Assembly (NCBI GenBank): GCA_963682025.1
Contig: OY821518.1
Span: 14,952,922-15,016,921 of the forward strand
Reading direction: 5' to 3'
Origin: Cordilura impudica
Lineage: Eukaryota > Arthropoda > Insecta > Diptera > Scathophagidae
Length of the DNA stretch: 64,000 nt
Both the position numbers and the translations under genes were made by a program. Every line of letters begins with the position of its first letter. Within the stretch, counting starts at the first letter, position 1. Below, piece by piece: positions 23,783 to 35,080 of this stretch. Below the pieces are notes generated by a model that searched no databases, was not told where the DNA came from, and saw only the letters and a list, made by a program, of their open reading frames with translations.

Positions 23783-24157
23783 TCGTATATGGGTACTCCT
23801 CCTAATTTTCAGCTCTGAATATTTTGGGCAATTTTAAACATGGGAAAGTCAAAGGTTCGTCGATTTGTGCAATAATTTAGTCAATTTTCCCCAAAAGGGT
23901 GAAGAATATTCACAGAAGTGCACGGAAACGCCTCGTGGCGGCTGCTAAAAATAGCAATAAATGTTAGAATGGATTTCCCGACCCAAAACCCCGCATTTTC
24001 ACACATTTTCAATATTTTTTGTTACAGTTGAATCAGTGTTGTGGAATATATTATGATAATATCTTCATCGAAATTTTGGCAGGCCCGTAAATGATTTTAG
24101 AGGTAAATATATTTGTTATGACCCATAGTACCAGAATCGTGATGAACCCATGTACAT
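23783..24157 (+). repeat. Family F interspersed repeat, copy 2
   Basis: Second copy of the phrase order given for 21488-21842, starting GGGTACTCCTCC and ending near GATGAACCCATGTAC. Diverged from copy 1 by many substitutions and a short extra segment near 23850. Confidence 0.6.
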
Positions 24158-24426
24158 ATATGACTACAAATAATAATAAAAAAAAAATCAAATCGCTTTG
24201 ACTTACCAATAATATATTTAAAACATCTTGCCATAATATCACCAAATCAAATTTCAAATAATTTAGAGATTACTTTGGGGTCTTTGTTCTTAACCTCTCT
24301 ATACTCAACAGGTGGTAATGAAGAAAATATTTTAACACAATGCAAATTATAAAGATCTCCGAACAATATAGATATAAAATGTGAATCTGAATACATAAAG
24401 GGAATGTATGAAAAATATTTTGCGGA

Positions 24427-25340
24427 TCTATTATATTACAGGCAAGGTGATTTCTTGTGACACATCTAACACTCTCAGTTACCAACCGATTTTGATAAAA
24501 AATATACCATTTGAAAGGTATTTCATTACAAATGTACACCATCTTAACAGATGTGCACCATCTGGTACATTTTGTTTTAGAGTAATCAACAGTTAAAGTT
24601 GCTACTTACACATACATAAAATACAAATTTAAGCTTCAATTAAAAAACTATACAATGCTGTTTGTGTGTTTATTAATTGTCTAAAATTGACTAGCATGCA
24701 TTTGGGCTCTTATCAAATTATTTATTAAAAAACCCATTTATACATATCGCAACTGTACCTCTAAAGTGAGTCAACTCAAAATTTTTAAATTTTCACTTTT
24801 TGCAAGAAAACGATACACAGTGGTCATATCTATTCACTGTAAAAATCTTACATCGGTTTTTTAGTCTTTCGCAAAAAAAAAAAAAAAAAAAATACAGTTG
24901 CAACCCTCTTTGTGTTATAAGAGTATCTTCTTTAGAATCTTAGAATCCACTAAAAAGATATATTTTGAGTTGCACCCAAAAACTTGTTCTTTTCAATGAA
25001 ACAAATGAGGATCACTGAAAAAATCGCAAAAACAACTACTGTTATATACTTATTATTCGCAATTTTTTACAATTAAACAACTGTTTTTAAATTTTATACT
25101 AAATATAAAAAAAAACCGTTTTTTGCCTCTACTGAAAATTTGTAAATTTGACTCACTTTAGAGGTACATGTGCGATATATCTCCTGTGTGTTCAACAAAT
25201 ATTTATAACGAAATTTAAAAAATTTTATTTATGAGTCCACAATTCAATGAATTTCTTATGTATATGGTTTAAAAAACATTGAAAAAACAATATTAATGAA
25301 AAAAAAAAAAATTCCTAGAATTTGCACTGTGCTTTGCTAC
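24427..25340 (+). mobile_element. Helitron-like family B, copy 5, interrupted by MITE C1
   Basis: The left end TCTATTATATTACAGGCAAG and following GATTTCTTGTGACACAT match B but are more diverged than in copies 2-4. The right portion (TTCCTAGAATTTGCACTGTG...GCTACTC) is reached only after a 429-bp insertion of C1. This is an older copy that served as target for C. Confidence 0.65.
24747..25175. mobile_element. MITE family C, copy 1
   Basis: Inverted termini: left TCGCAACTGTACCTCTAAAG then TGAGTCAACTCAA; right the complement, TTTGACTCACTTTAGAGG then TACATGTGCGA. Both sides are followed by TA, consistent with a TA target duplication as in Tc1/mariner relatives. The interior is non-coding. It is nested in B copy 5; a second copy lies at 32237. 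Confidence 0.85.
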
Positions 25341-26437
25341 TCTATATAATTTTGTTAAAATTTTACTGAGATTGGCAAGGAAATGAAAATTTTAACAACT
25401 GTAGTAAAAGCTAATTTTCAAAATAAACTCAATAATATAATTCAATCAAAGAATTGTGGAGAAACCAAAATTATTCCCCATATGCTTAGTCTGCCAAAGA
25501 GATGTGTTAACGTTAATGAATAATTTTTTTTTTTTTTGAAATTTATCTGAAATAAATTTGTTGATCTCTATTTATAATAAAATTACATATAAGTTTTTTA
25601 GTTTTAGTTATTAAATGGATGAATTGATAAATAAAATAAATAAATATGTAAAAGCATTTAATTTTTGAAGTAAAAATTTTACTAATAATCAAATTTAAAT
25701 AAAAAATATGTTAATATATTTAAATAAAGAATAAAAGTAAAAAAATTTAAATTTTGGTTATTTTTTTCTTATTTTGGTTTCCAAAATTTTTTACTCGTGG
25801 CAACACTGCTAAATATAATATTTATGATTTAGAATTTTGTGTATGCAATTCGTATAACTTGAGATTTAAACCTGCTTGGCTCCCTAAACTTAGGCTCATG
25901 GGCATTATTTTAACCCAACTTCTGGTACCACTTTGAAAAATTGGAATTTTTGCTTAATTTTTCCGTGTTTCTTTTTTTTTTTTATTTACCTCCTTATTTA
26001 TAACAAAATTTGAAAACTTATTTGCATTTTATCACAGAGTAGTTTATGTATTATGTATTTATGTTCCTTAGAGGATTTATATAGAACTTTGACAGAACAC
26101 ATCAGCTTTGAAGTTAAAGAGTTATCAAAAATGCATAACTGCATGTTTTTAAAAGTTGACCATTAAAAATGTCTACAAGAATTTTATAAAACACATGAAT
26201 TTGGTAAATTAAGTGCAAAAGTTTCTGTTATTCTTACTGAATAAATGCATAAAATGGAAATAAAAAATAAAAACCAGTTTTAGTAATTAAAAAAAAAAAA
26301 AATTTCAAAGTAAATAATCTTGAATTTCATAAATTCAAATTTTGTTAATTAAAATTTTAAACAAACGGCACATAAAATTCAAAATTTTTTTTTAAGCATC
26401 TATATATTGCAGAGTATATTTAAAGTATAGTAGAACT
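25341..26437. other. AT-rich intergenic DNA, no gene recognised
   Basis: A 60-codon frame at 25754-25936 has no recognisable motif. No known repeat was detected by eye. Confidence 0.4.
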
Positions 26438-27647
26438 AAACAAGTAGAAAATTATAGTCGGTCTAGAATGACTATGCGACATCCTATACCATGCGTTTCG
26501 AGAATTGATTTTGGGTTCCACTAATTGGGTATAAAAAATAAGCATAAACCAAATCTGAGTGGAAGTTATATTATTTTTTTGCCTTTAGATTTGAAAAATA
26601 TTATATCGAATGATATATTCGGTGAAGTCTCTTTGTTTTTGCAAAAAGATCTGTGCAATATTTTTCTTTTTGATAGATTTAAGTTAAGATCAGGAAGCAG
26701 CTTTATAAGGGGACTATGACTAAGAATTGTTTAATAGGTTTTATTTTTGGACTACTGATTAAACGATGTAATAAACACACACAAACCCAATTTTAACGAG
26801 ATCTTTATGATAATTTGGATATTATGGCTATTTAAGTTGATCTCATAGGGGTCATTTGTATGAGGACTAGGGCTGAACATGCACCTATTTTCACCAATTT
26901 CAATAGAGTTTATCCTATGGCCGATGGAAGCTTATGTACTAAAATTTCATCAAAATATATTCATAAAGTTTAAAACACAACTAGGACGAATGACGAATTT
27001 TTCGTTCCGAATATTCGTCGTCAGAAATAAAACACATTTGTGTATATGAAAATGCACGCAATCAGTGCGTTGAACGAGATACGTAGTGCGTAACGAACTC
27101 TGCGATTGGTTTATTTCTATTTCTTGCGCCGACGAATAAATTGGTGTTGAGTGGCCGTGTTTTATTTTAGTTTTCCAAATGTTTTAGTAAATAAAATTAT
27201 TTTTGTCTTTAAGAATTGTTTTATATCTTTTTTATAACTTAAATAAAATATATTATTAATTATATAATTTTCTTTTACATAGTTTTTTGTTAATATTTCT
27301 GTGGTTTGTGGTCCGCCTAAGTCGAAAATCATGCTTTTGAGAAAAATGACTTTTTATATAAATGTAATTGGTCTTCATTACAACTAAGGTCAGTATGTTT
27401 TCATTAATAACTTTTTATTAAACAGTGTTAGAGAAATGGGGATTTCACGTAAATATAAAGCGCTTTTAGTAGAATATCATAGCATACATAACTCAAATCA
27501 TTCTTAAGTCGGCTTAGGCGGTTATCGCTTGTGACCACAGATATTGGGTCCGCCAAATAACTTTTTTTTTTTTGAAAATGCTATAAAAAAAAATTACTGA
27601 ATATTATCTCAAATTTCTTTTATTACTTGAAAGTACAATCCTTCCGG

Positions 27648-28106
27648 TTAATAATGGAAAATAATTTCATTCAAACGGCTGCCTCGGCTGGCCATGCAGT
27701 AGCCTACACGATCGGTCCAATTTTTAAGCACATTATCGATTGTGTGCAGCTGTATTTCACCAATGGTTTCACGAATATTGTGCTTTAAAGCGTCAATTGT
27801 CTGTGGCTTGTTGGCGCAACACTTATCTTTGAGGGCACCCCACAAATAATAGTCCAACGGTGTCAAATCGCAGCTCCGAGGTGGCCAAACGACATCAGCT
27901 CTGCGGCTGATAATGCGATCTTCAAAAACATCGAGTGTAGCTTCGGCTGTGTGGCACGTAGCACCGTCCTGTTGAAACCAAATGTTGCCAATATCCTCCT
28001 CTTCAAAAACAGCGTAAAATGTGAGCGTAACATGTGAGCCGTAGGACAAAATCGGTGTGACATGATTGTATTGGTGAAAAAATTGTGATATGAAATAACC
28101 TATTTG
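27648..28106 (-). pseudogene. Mariner/Tc1-type transposase, C-terminal fragment
   Basis: The reading frame encodes the C-terminal half of a DDE transposase of the IS630-Tc1-mariner superfamily, which would cut and join transposon ends in the nucleus. Visible features are NIWFQQDGATCHTA, holding the second catalytic Asp, then WPPRSCDLTPLDYYLWG, holding the third acidic residue as Asp, and a typical C-terminus ending near SRLNEIIFHY. There are 37 residues between the two Asp, a DD37D-like spacing. The N-terminal DNA-binding domain and the first catalytic Asp are missing. No ATG begins the homologous part: it opens from an A-rich array, and residues before EEEDIG do not look like the family. It is truncated and cannot be active. 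About 130 residues of an expected ~340 remain. Confidence 0.85.
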
Positions 28107-29300
28107 TAAATGAAAAATGAAAAATAAAAAATGAAAAATAAAAAATGAAAAATAAAAAATGTAAAATAAAAAATGAAAAATAAAAATGAAAAATAAAAAA
28201 TGAAAAACGAAAAATAAAAATGAAAATCGAAAGTAGAAAAATGAAAAATGAAAAATAAAAAATGAGAAATAAAAAATTGAAAATAAAAATAAAAATGAAA
28301 AATGAAAAATGAAGAATGAAAAATTAAAAATTAAAAATTAAAAATTAAAAATAAAAAATTAAAAATTAAAAATAAAAATGAAAAATTGTAAAAGCAAAAT
28401 AAAAAATGGAAAATGAAAAACGAAAAATGAAAAACAAAAAATGAAAAATGAAAAATGAAAAATAAAAAATGAAAAGTAAAAAATTAAAAATTATTAAAGA
28501 AAAATAAAAACTGAAAAATGAAAAATAAAAACTGAAGAATAAATAAAAAACAATAAATGAAAAATGAAAAACGAAAAATTAAAAATAAAGAATTAAAAAT
28601 GAAAAATGGAAAATGAAAAATGTAAAATGAAAAACTAAAAATTAGAAAAATAAAAATAAGAAATGAAAAATAAAAAGCGAAAAATAAAAATGAAAAATAA
28701 AAAATGAAAAACGAAAAATAAAAATGAAAATCGAAAAAAGAAAAATTAAAAATAAAAAATGAAAAATAAAATTTGAAAAATAAAAAATGAGAAATAAAAA
28801 ATGAGAAATAAAAAATTCAAAATAAAAATAAAAATGAAAAATGAAAAATGAAGAATGAAAAATTAAAAATTAAAAATAAAAAATAAAAAATTAAAAATAA
28901 AAAATGAAAAACGAAAAATGAAAAATTAAAAATAAAAAATGAAAAATTGTAAAAGAAAAATAAAAAATGAAAAATGAAAAATGAAAAACAAAAAATGAAA
29001 AATGAAAAATAAAAAATGAAAAGTAAAAAATTAAAAATTATTAAAGAAAAATAAAAATTGAAAAATGAAAAATAAAAACTGAAGTATTAAAAACAATAAA
29101 TGAAAAATGAAAAACGAAAAATTAAAAATTAAAAATAAAGAATTAAAAATGAAAAATGGAAAATGAAAAATAACAAATGAAAAATGAAAAACGAAAAATG
29201 AAAAAATTAAAAATAAGAAATGAAAAATAAAAAATGAGAAATGGAAAACGAAAAATGAAAATTGAAAATTGAAAAATAAAAAACGAAAAATTAAAAATTA
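28107..29300. repeat. A-rich tandem array (GAAAAATAAAAAAT type)
   Basis: About 1.2 kb of 6-14 bp variants of TGAAAAATAAAAAA with occasional ACG. A longer order exists: the segment with GAAAAATTGTAAAAGC (~28380), ATTATTAAAGAAAAATAAAA (~28490) and ACAATAAATGAAAAATG (~28550) recurs ~550-560 bp later (28940, 29037, 29095). So a ~550-bp block was duplicated in tandem. Confidence 0.85.
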
Positions 29301-29861
29301 ACCTGCCCCTGTTGATTGTTATAAATGATACATAGAAGACGCTTTCTGTTTGATTTTAAAAAAGTGCCATAAAAATCTTTAATTACTAGATTTTTACACA
29401 TATCCCCTCTGATCGGTCTCACATGATTTTTTTAAATATGGCCGCACTATCAGCTGAAATATATGAACACAAATGACATAAAATTAATTTGTTAATGAAA
29501 ATTTATGAAATTTTTTCAGAATTAAAAAATTAAACGCTGCCGTACAAAAAGAAAGGATTTTACCATCGTAAACATGATATTTACAATTGTAATAACTCCA
29601 ATATTTATATAAATTACTTGTTTGTAAATGACGTTGTAGCTGCTATTTGAATTCGTCGTAATTGTGTTTCATTCGACGAATTTACGCAACGAATTGTTGC
29701 AGACAAATTTGAAGAGCTGTGCGAAATTCGTCGTTCGTCCCAATTGTGTTTCCAGCTTCATTACGAGCTGTAGTTTGATTATAAGGTTTATATCGACACA
29801 CAGACGGACGGACAGATGGATGGACGGACATCGCTAAATCAACTCAGAAAGCGATTCTAGA

Positions 29862-30209
29862 GCTCTATTAATATAGTAACATTGAAGCTTTAATGTATCC
29901 AAATGTAAAGAGTTAAGACGTCCAGTTTCTAAGTAGAGCATATGGTTAGGATTGTTTTTTGGTAAGAGCAACATTTTTTGAAAAAATCGAAATAGTTGTT
30001 CAACATCATCAAATTTCGAAAAACCCCAAATCTGTGCACCATACGACATAATAGATCTTGAAGTCGCATTGAAAATTTTCAATTTGTTATTATTGGTTAT
30101 TTTCAGGATAATGTATGTACATAGACCATGTTGAGGAAATTTCTTTGTAGTATGTCTTTTAAATGTTAAATTGTAATTGAGTTCAATTCCAAGATGTAGG
30201 TAGCGCTAT
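29862..30209 (-). pseudogene. LINE reverse transcriptase C-terminal fragment
   Basis: A minus-strand frame open from about 30207 encodes a peptide of the region after the catalytic core of a non-LTR reverse transcriptase. It shows YLHLGIELNYNLTFKRH (the thumb-type YLG-L block), then SRSIMSYGAQIWG, a block common to Jockey/I/R1-like LINEs, and FFQKMLLLPKN...LYLETGRL. A TAG stop lies just upstream in frame, and family A sequence begins just downstream, so only ~115 codons of an ORF2 remain. Poly-A tail, palm and endonuclease are missing. It is a dead fragment; assignment to a clade is uncertain. Confidence 0.75.
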
Positions 30210-30670
30210 TAACAATTTGTATTAATATAAATTTAGTTTTTTTTTTGTATTAATATTTCAACTGCATAACCTTAAATAAATTAAAAAGAAAAAAATGTAA
30301 TAAATAGCTCAACAATTTATTTGATTTATTTTTTATTTTTTTTGCACTATGTCAATTTTAATTTGAGGCGGACATGTTTTCTAGCAAGTGTAGGTGAGAT
30401 TTATAGAGGAACAAAAATATTTAACCATACTGTTCGGGTCTGACTTGAAGTGACTGCAGATGCAGATAACAACAACTTCTACTTTCTGTCACAATGTGCA
30501 TGCCTTTTTGTTTGCTAGTATCCTAGGGTCATACTTTCGACAGTAAATATTAAGTTATGAAGTTATGAATTTAAGTTATGAATTTAATAAATTATGAATT
30601 TAATAATGAATTAGGAATTGTAATAAAAGAAAACGTAATGCTACAAAGTAATATCTTAATTAACAGTAAA
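30210..30670. other. AT-rich spacer, nothing recognised
   Basis: No frame or known repeat is seen between the LINE fragment and element H, apart from a short repetition of AAGTTATGAATTTAA near 30550-30610. Confidence 0.4.
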
Positions 30671-32236
30671 CAAGTAAGAGTGTTAAATTCTGCTGTGCCG
30701 AATCTTTGATACCCTCCACCTCGGTTTGAATATTGATAATAAATGTAAATAATATATTTGAAAAAGTAAACAATTTGTTAAACTTAATACCAAATTATTT
30801 CAGCAAATTCTTTGGGTTGATCCGCTTAACAGATGATTTTTGTTTATTTGAATGGTTGGCGTATACAGCTCTCAAACATTAGTAATTCGCGTTCCAACGA
30901 GGAAAGATCGTTTTCGTCTTTTTTATTATTTCGGATGAAAGAAAACACGTTTGGTCATCGTGGTTGCTGATCGGCATGCATTTGGGTTATATACCTATAT
31001 GCATGCGTTTCCGGTTATATGATATAACCTCTCCTTTAATTTAAAGTTTTTGCAAATTAAATAGATCGCCCTAACCTTCATTGCGAAAAAGCTCTTTCAA
31101 TTTTTTTTTGTTAAAATATTGCCATTTTACCATGCAAAATCTAACCCAGTGATGCCAACTTTTGATTTTGAATTAAATTATGTTAATAAATATATTTTCA
31201 TTTATTGGCTCCAAATACTACTACCTGGGAATTATTATCGAACTTAAATTATTTGGGTTTTACTTTTCCTACCATGAAGTCAAATTTTGCAGTCATCGTG
31301 AACACAGGTTCAAATTAGGGATGCTAAACGCAAAAAACCAAATGTTCCAAAAATTTTAAATAAAATAATTTTTTATCTTTATTTTCTGAAAAACTTCAAA
31401 TTTTCATCCACAAGAATTGTGAAAAATAATATACAAATAATATTCTCATCAAATTGCGCTCTATTTATGTAACAATTTTTATGTTCGCAAGTCTAAAATA
31501 TCATTTGAGGTTTTCTAAACTTCATTGAATTTTGGGGCCCTATGCTCCTTATAGGAGTTTCGGGAACATATATATATATATTGAATTTAAATTAATGTTT
31601 TCTTATCCTGAAATGCTATTAATGTCTCCTGAATGGCAATATTTTTTTTTAAATGTAAATATTTTTAAATATAAACATATTTGGAGTTTTTTTGAATTTC
31701 GGTTTGTGTTTAAAGAATAAAATTTATATTTTTAAAATTCAATTGATGTCTTCTAAATTTCAAGTTATTGTTTCCGACGTTTTAGTATGATTTTTTGAAA
31801 TTCGATTGATATTTTCTAATTTATAATTGGAAATCTGAATTCCAGTTTTTAGAATTGATATTTTCTTAAATTTGAATGGAAAATTTAAAAGGTGCAATTT
31901 TGTATTTATATCAAAAGTTATGCTTTAGTAATTATAAACAATTTTTAAAAATTGTACGTAATTGTAATCCGATATTTTGTAGGTAAAGCAGAATAATAAT
32001 TTTATGTAACTATATAGAACTGTTGACATTCATTTTAAAATAGAAATAACTATTACAAAACTAATTTCAACAAAAATCGTGGCGCCATCTACTGTGGAAT
32101 AGTCACACTGCGCACTCTGTTTGTTAATCCAAAAGAATTGTATTTTCCCTTAAACAATATATTGCAGAATTTTATATAAATAAAATATCATGTATACCGA
32201 TTTATTTCTACCATGCGGTTATTATGGCTATACATA

Positions 32237-32642
32237 GCGCACCTGTACCTATAAAGTGAGTCAACTCAAAATTTTTAAATTTTTACCTTTTTGCAAGAAA
32301 ACCATACACAGTGGTTATAATTATCCACTGTAAAAATTTTACATAGATTTTTCTAGTCTGTCGCAGAAAAAATACAGTTGTAATCCTCTTTGTGTTAAAG
32401 GAGTAGCTTCTTTAGAATCCACCAAAATGACATATGTTGAATTGCACCCAAAAAACTTGTTATTTTTGATGATCACTGAAAAAATCGCAAAGACAACTAC
32501 TGTTGTATACTTATTATTCGCAATTCTTTACAATGAAACAACTGTTTTTAAATTTTATAGTAAATATTTGAAAAAACCCGTTTTTGCCTCTACTGAAAAT
32601 TTGGAAATCTTGAGTTGACTCACTTTAGAGGTACAGGTGCGA
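32237..32642. mobile_element. MITE family C, copy 2
   Basis: 406 bp with inverted termini of ~45 bp: GCGCACCTGTACCTATAAAG, TGAGTCAACTCAA at left and the complement TTGAGTTGACTCACTTTAG, AGGTACAGGTGCGA at right. TA flanks both sides. The interior matches C1 (ACACAGTGGTTATAATTATC, ATCACTGAAAAAATCGCAAA). A 63-codon frame inside is chance. Confidence 0.85.
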
Positions 32643-33281
32643 TATGTAGAATATATGTATATTATTTTATTTTTTTTTATATATGTATGTATGTATATGT
32701 AAATATTGCACACAAAAAATACAACACCTAAATACTACAAAATCAACATCAATAGCTAATAAATATATATTACTTTTTTTAATAATAAGCAAAAACCATA
32801 CGTTTCTCCATAATTCTTTTACAAATATGACCATAAGTTTTGCATATTAACTTCTTTTTGTGTTTACAAAATAGAGTTACCGAGTTCATCATATATGCAC
32901 ATTTTTGGGGAAACGGTTAACAGTTATTATCATTGGTATTATTTTAACAATATTTACGCTCTATAATTAACAAAGTTCCGTTTTTATATGCGCATTTCAA
33001 GAAATAAATCATAATAGTACATTTAACAAGTTAAAACTTTAATGGAATTTTTATAGTAATCCAGTAAATTTGCATTTCGTTTTTAACAGGGTAACATTAT
33101 TCATCATTAGTGGCAGCAAGCAATAATGTTAAAACTAACTTAAGGCCTAGTTAACCACACGTAACAGTAACAGTAACGTAACGTGTCAGCTGTTATTTAG
33201 TTATATTGAAAGAGTTGGGACGTTCCGGTTACGTTCAGTAATGTTCTAAATGCTTTTCATGTATATGTATATTATATTATA

Positions 33282-33660
33282 CTAGCAGATTCCAGCCCTC
33301 GAAATTTGAGTGCAAATTCTAGGAAATTTTATTTTTTTTTATTAAATAAAGACCATATAGGTATGCTAATCAATTTTGGCCAATTCGCAATTCAACACAA
33401 AAAACAAACTTATTTTTATTACAAACACACTAACAAATTTAATAAACACACACATAGCAATGTATAATTTTATGTATGTGTTAGTAGCAACTTTAGATGC
33501 AATTTACTCGAAATAAAGGAAAAAATTAAAAAATCTGTAAATCTGCAAAACGGCCAAAAAGAAATACCTTTCAAATAATATACGTTTGGTCAAAATCGGG
33601 ATAAAACGGTAGAACAAAACATCGGCCACAAGAAATCGCCTAGCCTTTTAATATTATAGA
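33282..33660 (-). mobile_element. Helitron-like family B, copy 6
   Basis: 379 bp, inverted. On the plus strand it runs from CTAGCAGATTCCAGCCCTCG to CCTTTTAATATTATAGA, so on its own strand it starts TC and ends CTAG. A at 33281 and T at 33661 fit the A|T Helitron target. Confidence 0.85.
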
Positions 33661-33718
33661 TATATATAATTACGAGTATTTTGATATTTGCAAAACTTGC
33701 GATGTTACATTGTGTTTG

Positions 33719-34082
33719 GACTAGCTATAATTCATGGCAATGAAGAAGTCAATGGCTAGTGGAGACCGCTAATGTTGAAATGACAGAAATTCTGCATTAA
33801 ACCCTGCCATTAATTTAAAGTTTCATTCGATTTTGACGTTTAAGTATTTTAAAATGGCGCAACTTAAATCAAATAAAAGCCAAATTAATAATTTCATTAA
33901 TATGTATCGCGAATATGAGTGTTTATGGAGCTATAAAAGTGAAAACTATAAAAAAAAGTGAAAACTATAAAGTGTGGAAATTTGGAAATGAAATGTCCAG
34001 ATATAATTTGCCCACTTCGCGTTTTGACATTATTATATTTCTCTGACTTGAGCATGAGCATTGCCATGAATTACAGCTAGTC
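33719..34082. mobile_element. Small TIR element (MITE), family J
   Basis: Left terminus GACTAGCTATAATTCATGGC then AATG; right terminus CATTGCCATGAATTACAGCT then AGTC. These form a 24-bp inverted repeat with one mismatch. The 364-bp body is non-coding. A target duplication could not be recognised and only one copy lies in the window. Confidence 0.7.
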
Positions 34083-35080
34083 GAGACACCGTTTTATAAA
34101 AATCCCAGAATATTGATATTTATTATATATATTATATATACTATATGTATATGTAAATATTACACACAAAAAATATAACATCAAAAGTTATTGTTGTGTT
34201 TTTCTTTAAATAAATTAATACATACATTTTTTTGTTTTTGTAAATTTACATTATTTTTTTATTAGCAACTAGGTAGTTTATCATTATTTGCTTTATAGGT
34301 AGGTGGATTTTTACTCCCTTTATATTAACCCCTAGTGTCTGCTTCTCTGCTCGTCGACAAAATTTTGGATCAATTTTAAACCCCTTTTCCGTTACCCAAT
34401 TGTTCTGAAACTTTGCAAGCAGGCTCGTGGCGATGAAAACAATAATCTACCAAATTTTTTTACTAATGCCAAAACAATGGAAACTTTTAAATTTTTCTAC
34501 CAGAGTTGATAAAAAAAATGTACAAGGGTTAGTTATTATTATTTTATTGCCACAACGACCATAAAAACAACAAGTCCAGCTATGACAACAATACAACATT
34601 TAAAATAACAACAATAGCAATATAGAAACATCATATTTTTCATTTTTTTTTAATTTTTCAGAGATTTCTTTGGACCTGTTCCAACGGTTTTAATGATTTT
34701 TGAAACAAAAATCTTCCCATGATCTTGGTGAATCATTATCATTAAAAATAATCAGCCTGGCTGTCCTATTGAGGCCGTGATCGTGACAAGAACAACATTT
34801 TTTCAGGACTTTTTTTAGTTCTTCATTCAAATCTCGGGCCCTAATCAAACGATTTGGGTGATTTTAAATAGCAAACTCTCAGAATGTTACTGAATCATTT
34901 TTTATGCTAACAAGCACCCCAGCTGCCCGATTGAAGTTGTCATCGTGATTTCCACAGACGGACAGACGGACATCGCTATGTCAACTCCGCTTGTTATAAG
35001 GATCATAAATATATATATTTTTCGGAGTCCACTGGGGTGGAGGGTATAAAAAAGAAAGAAATTCGGCACAATGTTCAGCT

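Larger units (their letters stand above)
26965..29756. mobile_element. 2.8-kb TIR element, family G
   Basis: Inserted in A copy 3. The left end contains AAAACACAACTAGGACGAAT then GACGAATTT; the right end is its complement, AAATTCGTCGTTCGTCCCAA then TTGTGTTTC, giving inverted ends of ~30 bp. ATTCGTC/GACGAAT motifs recur just inside both ends (for example near 27015, 27130, 29650 and 29680), a subterminal arrangement seen in several DNA transposon groups. TTCAT on both sides suggests a 5-bp target duplication. The inside holds a broken mariner-type transposase fragment (27648-28106, minus) and a 1.2-kb A-rich tandem array. Superfamily not assigned; the mariner fragment is probably a passenger. 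Confidence 0.7.
26438..29861 (+). mobile_element. Family A interspersed repeat, copy 3, split by element G
   Basis: The left part 26438-26964 starts AAACAAGTAGAAAATTATAG with a decayed terminal palindrome and runs to AAATATATTCAT. The A sequence then stops, and resumes at 29757 with TTCATTACGAGCTGTAGTTT, GACGGACGGACAG and GACATCGCTAAATC. The last part of the family (the GGGTCTAGGTC end) is missing, replaced by LINE sequence. TTCAT is present at both G borders (26960-26964 and 29757-29761). Confidence 0.75.
30671..35080 (+). mobile_element. Long repeat element H with inverted ends
   Basis: The left end reads CAAGTAAGAGTGTTAAATTC, then GTGCCGAATCTTTGATACCC and TCCACC. The right end reads GGGGTGGAGGGTATAAAAAA, then GAAAGAAATTCGGCAC, the inverse of the left apart from a few inserted bases. 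Near the right end lies GACGGACAGACGGACATCGC followed by AACTCCGCTTGTTATAAGGA. The start (CAAGTAAGA) and the CGGACGGACATCGC motif are shared with family A, so the two families are probably related. No transposase is seen. C2, B copy 6 and J lie inside. H fragments also occur at 42097, 46860 and 59485. That the two ends belong to one insertion is inferred from their inverse match. Confidence 0.6.

Noticed and set aside
21488..24157. F copies as LTRs of a retrotransposon
   Set aside because: No gag/pol-like frame, primer site or polypurine tract between them, and the copies are strongly diverged.
27311..27530. Possible small inverted-repeat element inside G (CCGCCTAAGTCG ... CGGCTTAGGCGG)
   Set aside because: The match is short and imperfect and no boundaries or second copy were seen; too weak to list as a feature.
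27863..28063. 66-codon minus-strand frame overlapping the mariner fragment
   Set aside because: Out-of-frame shadow of the transposase relic.
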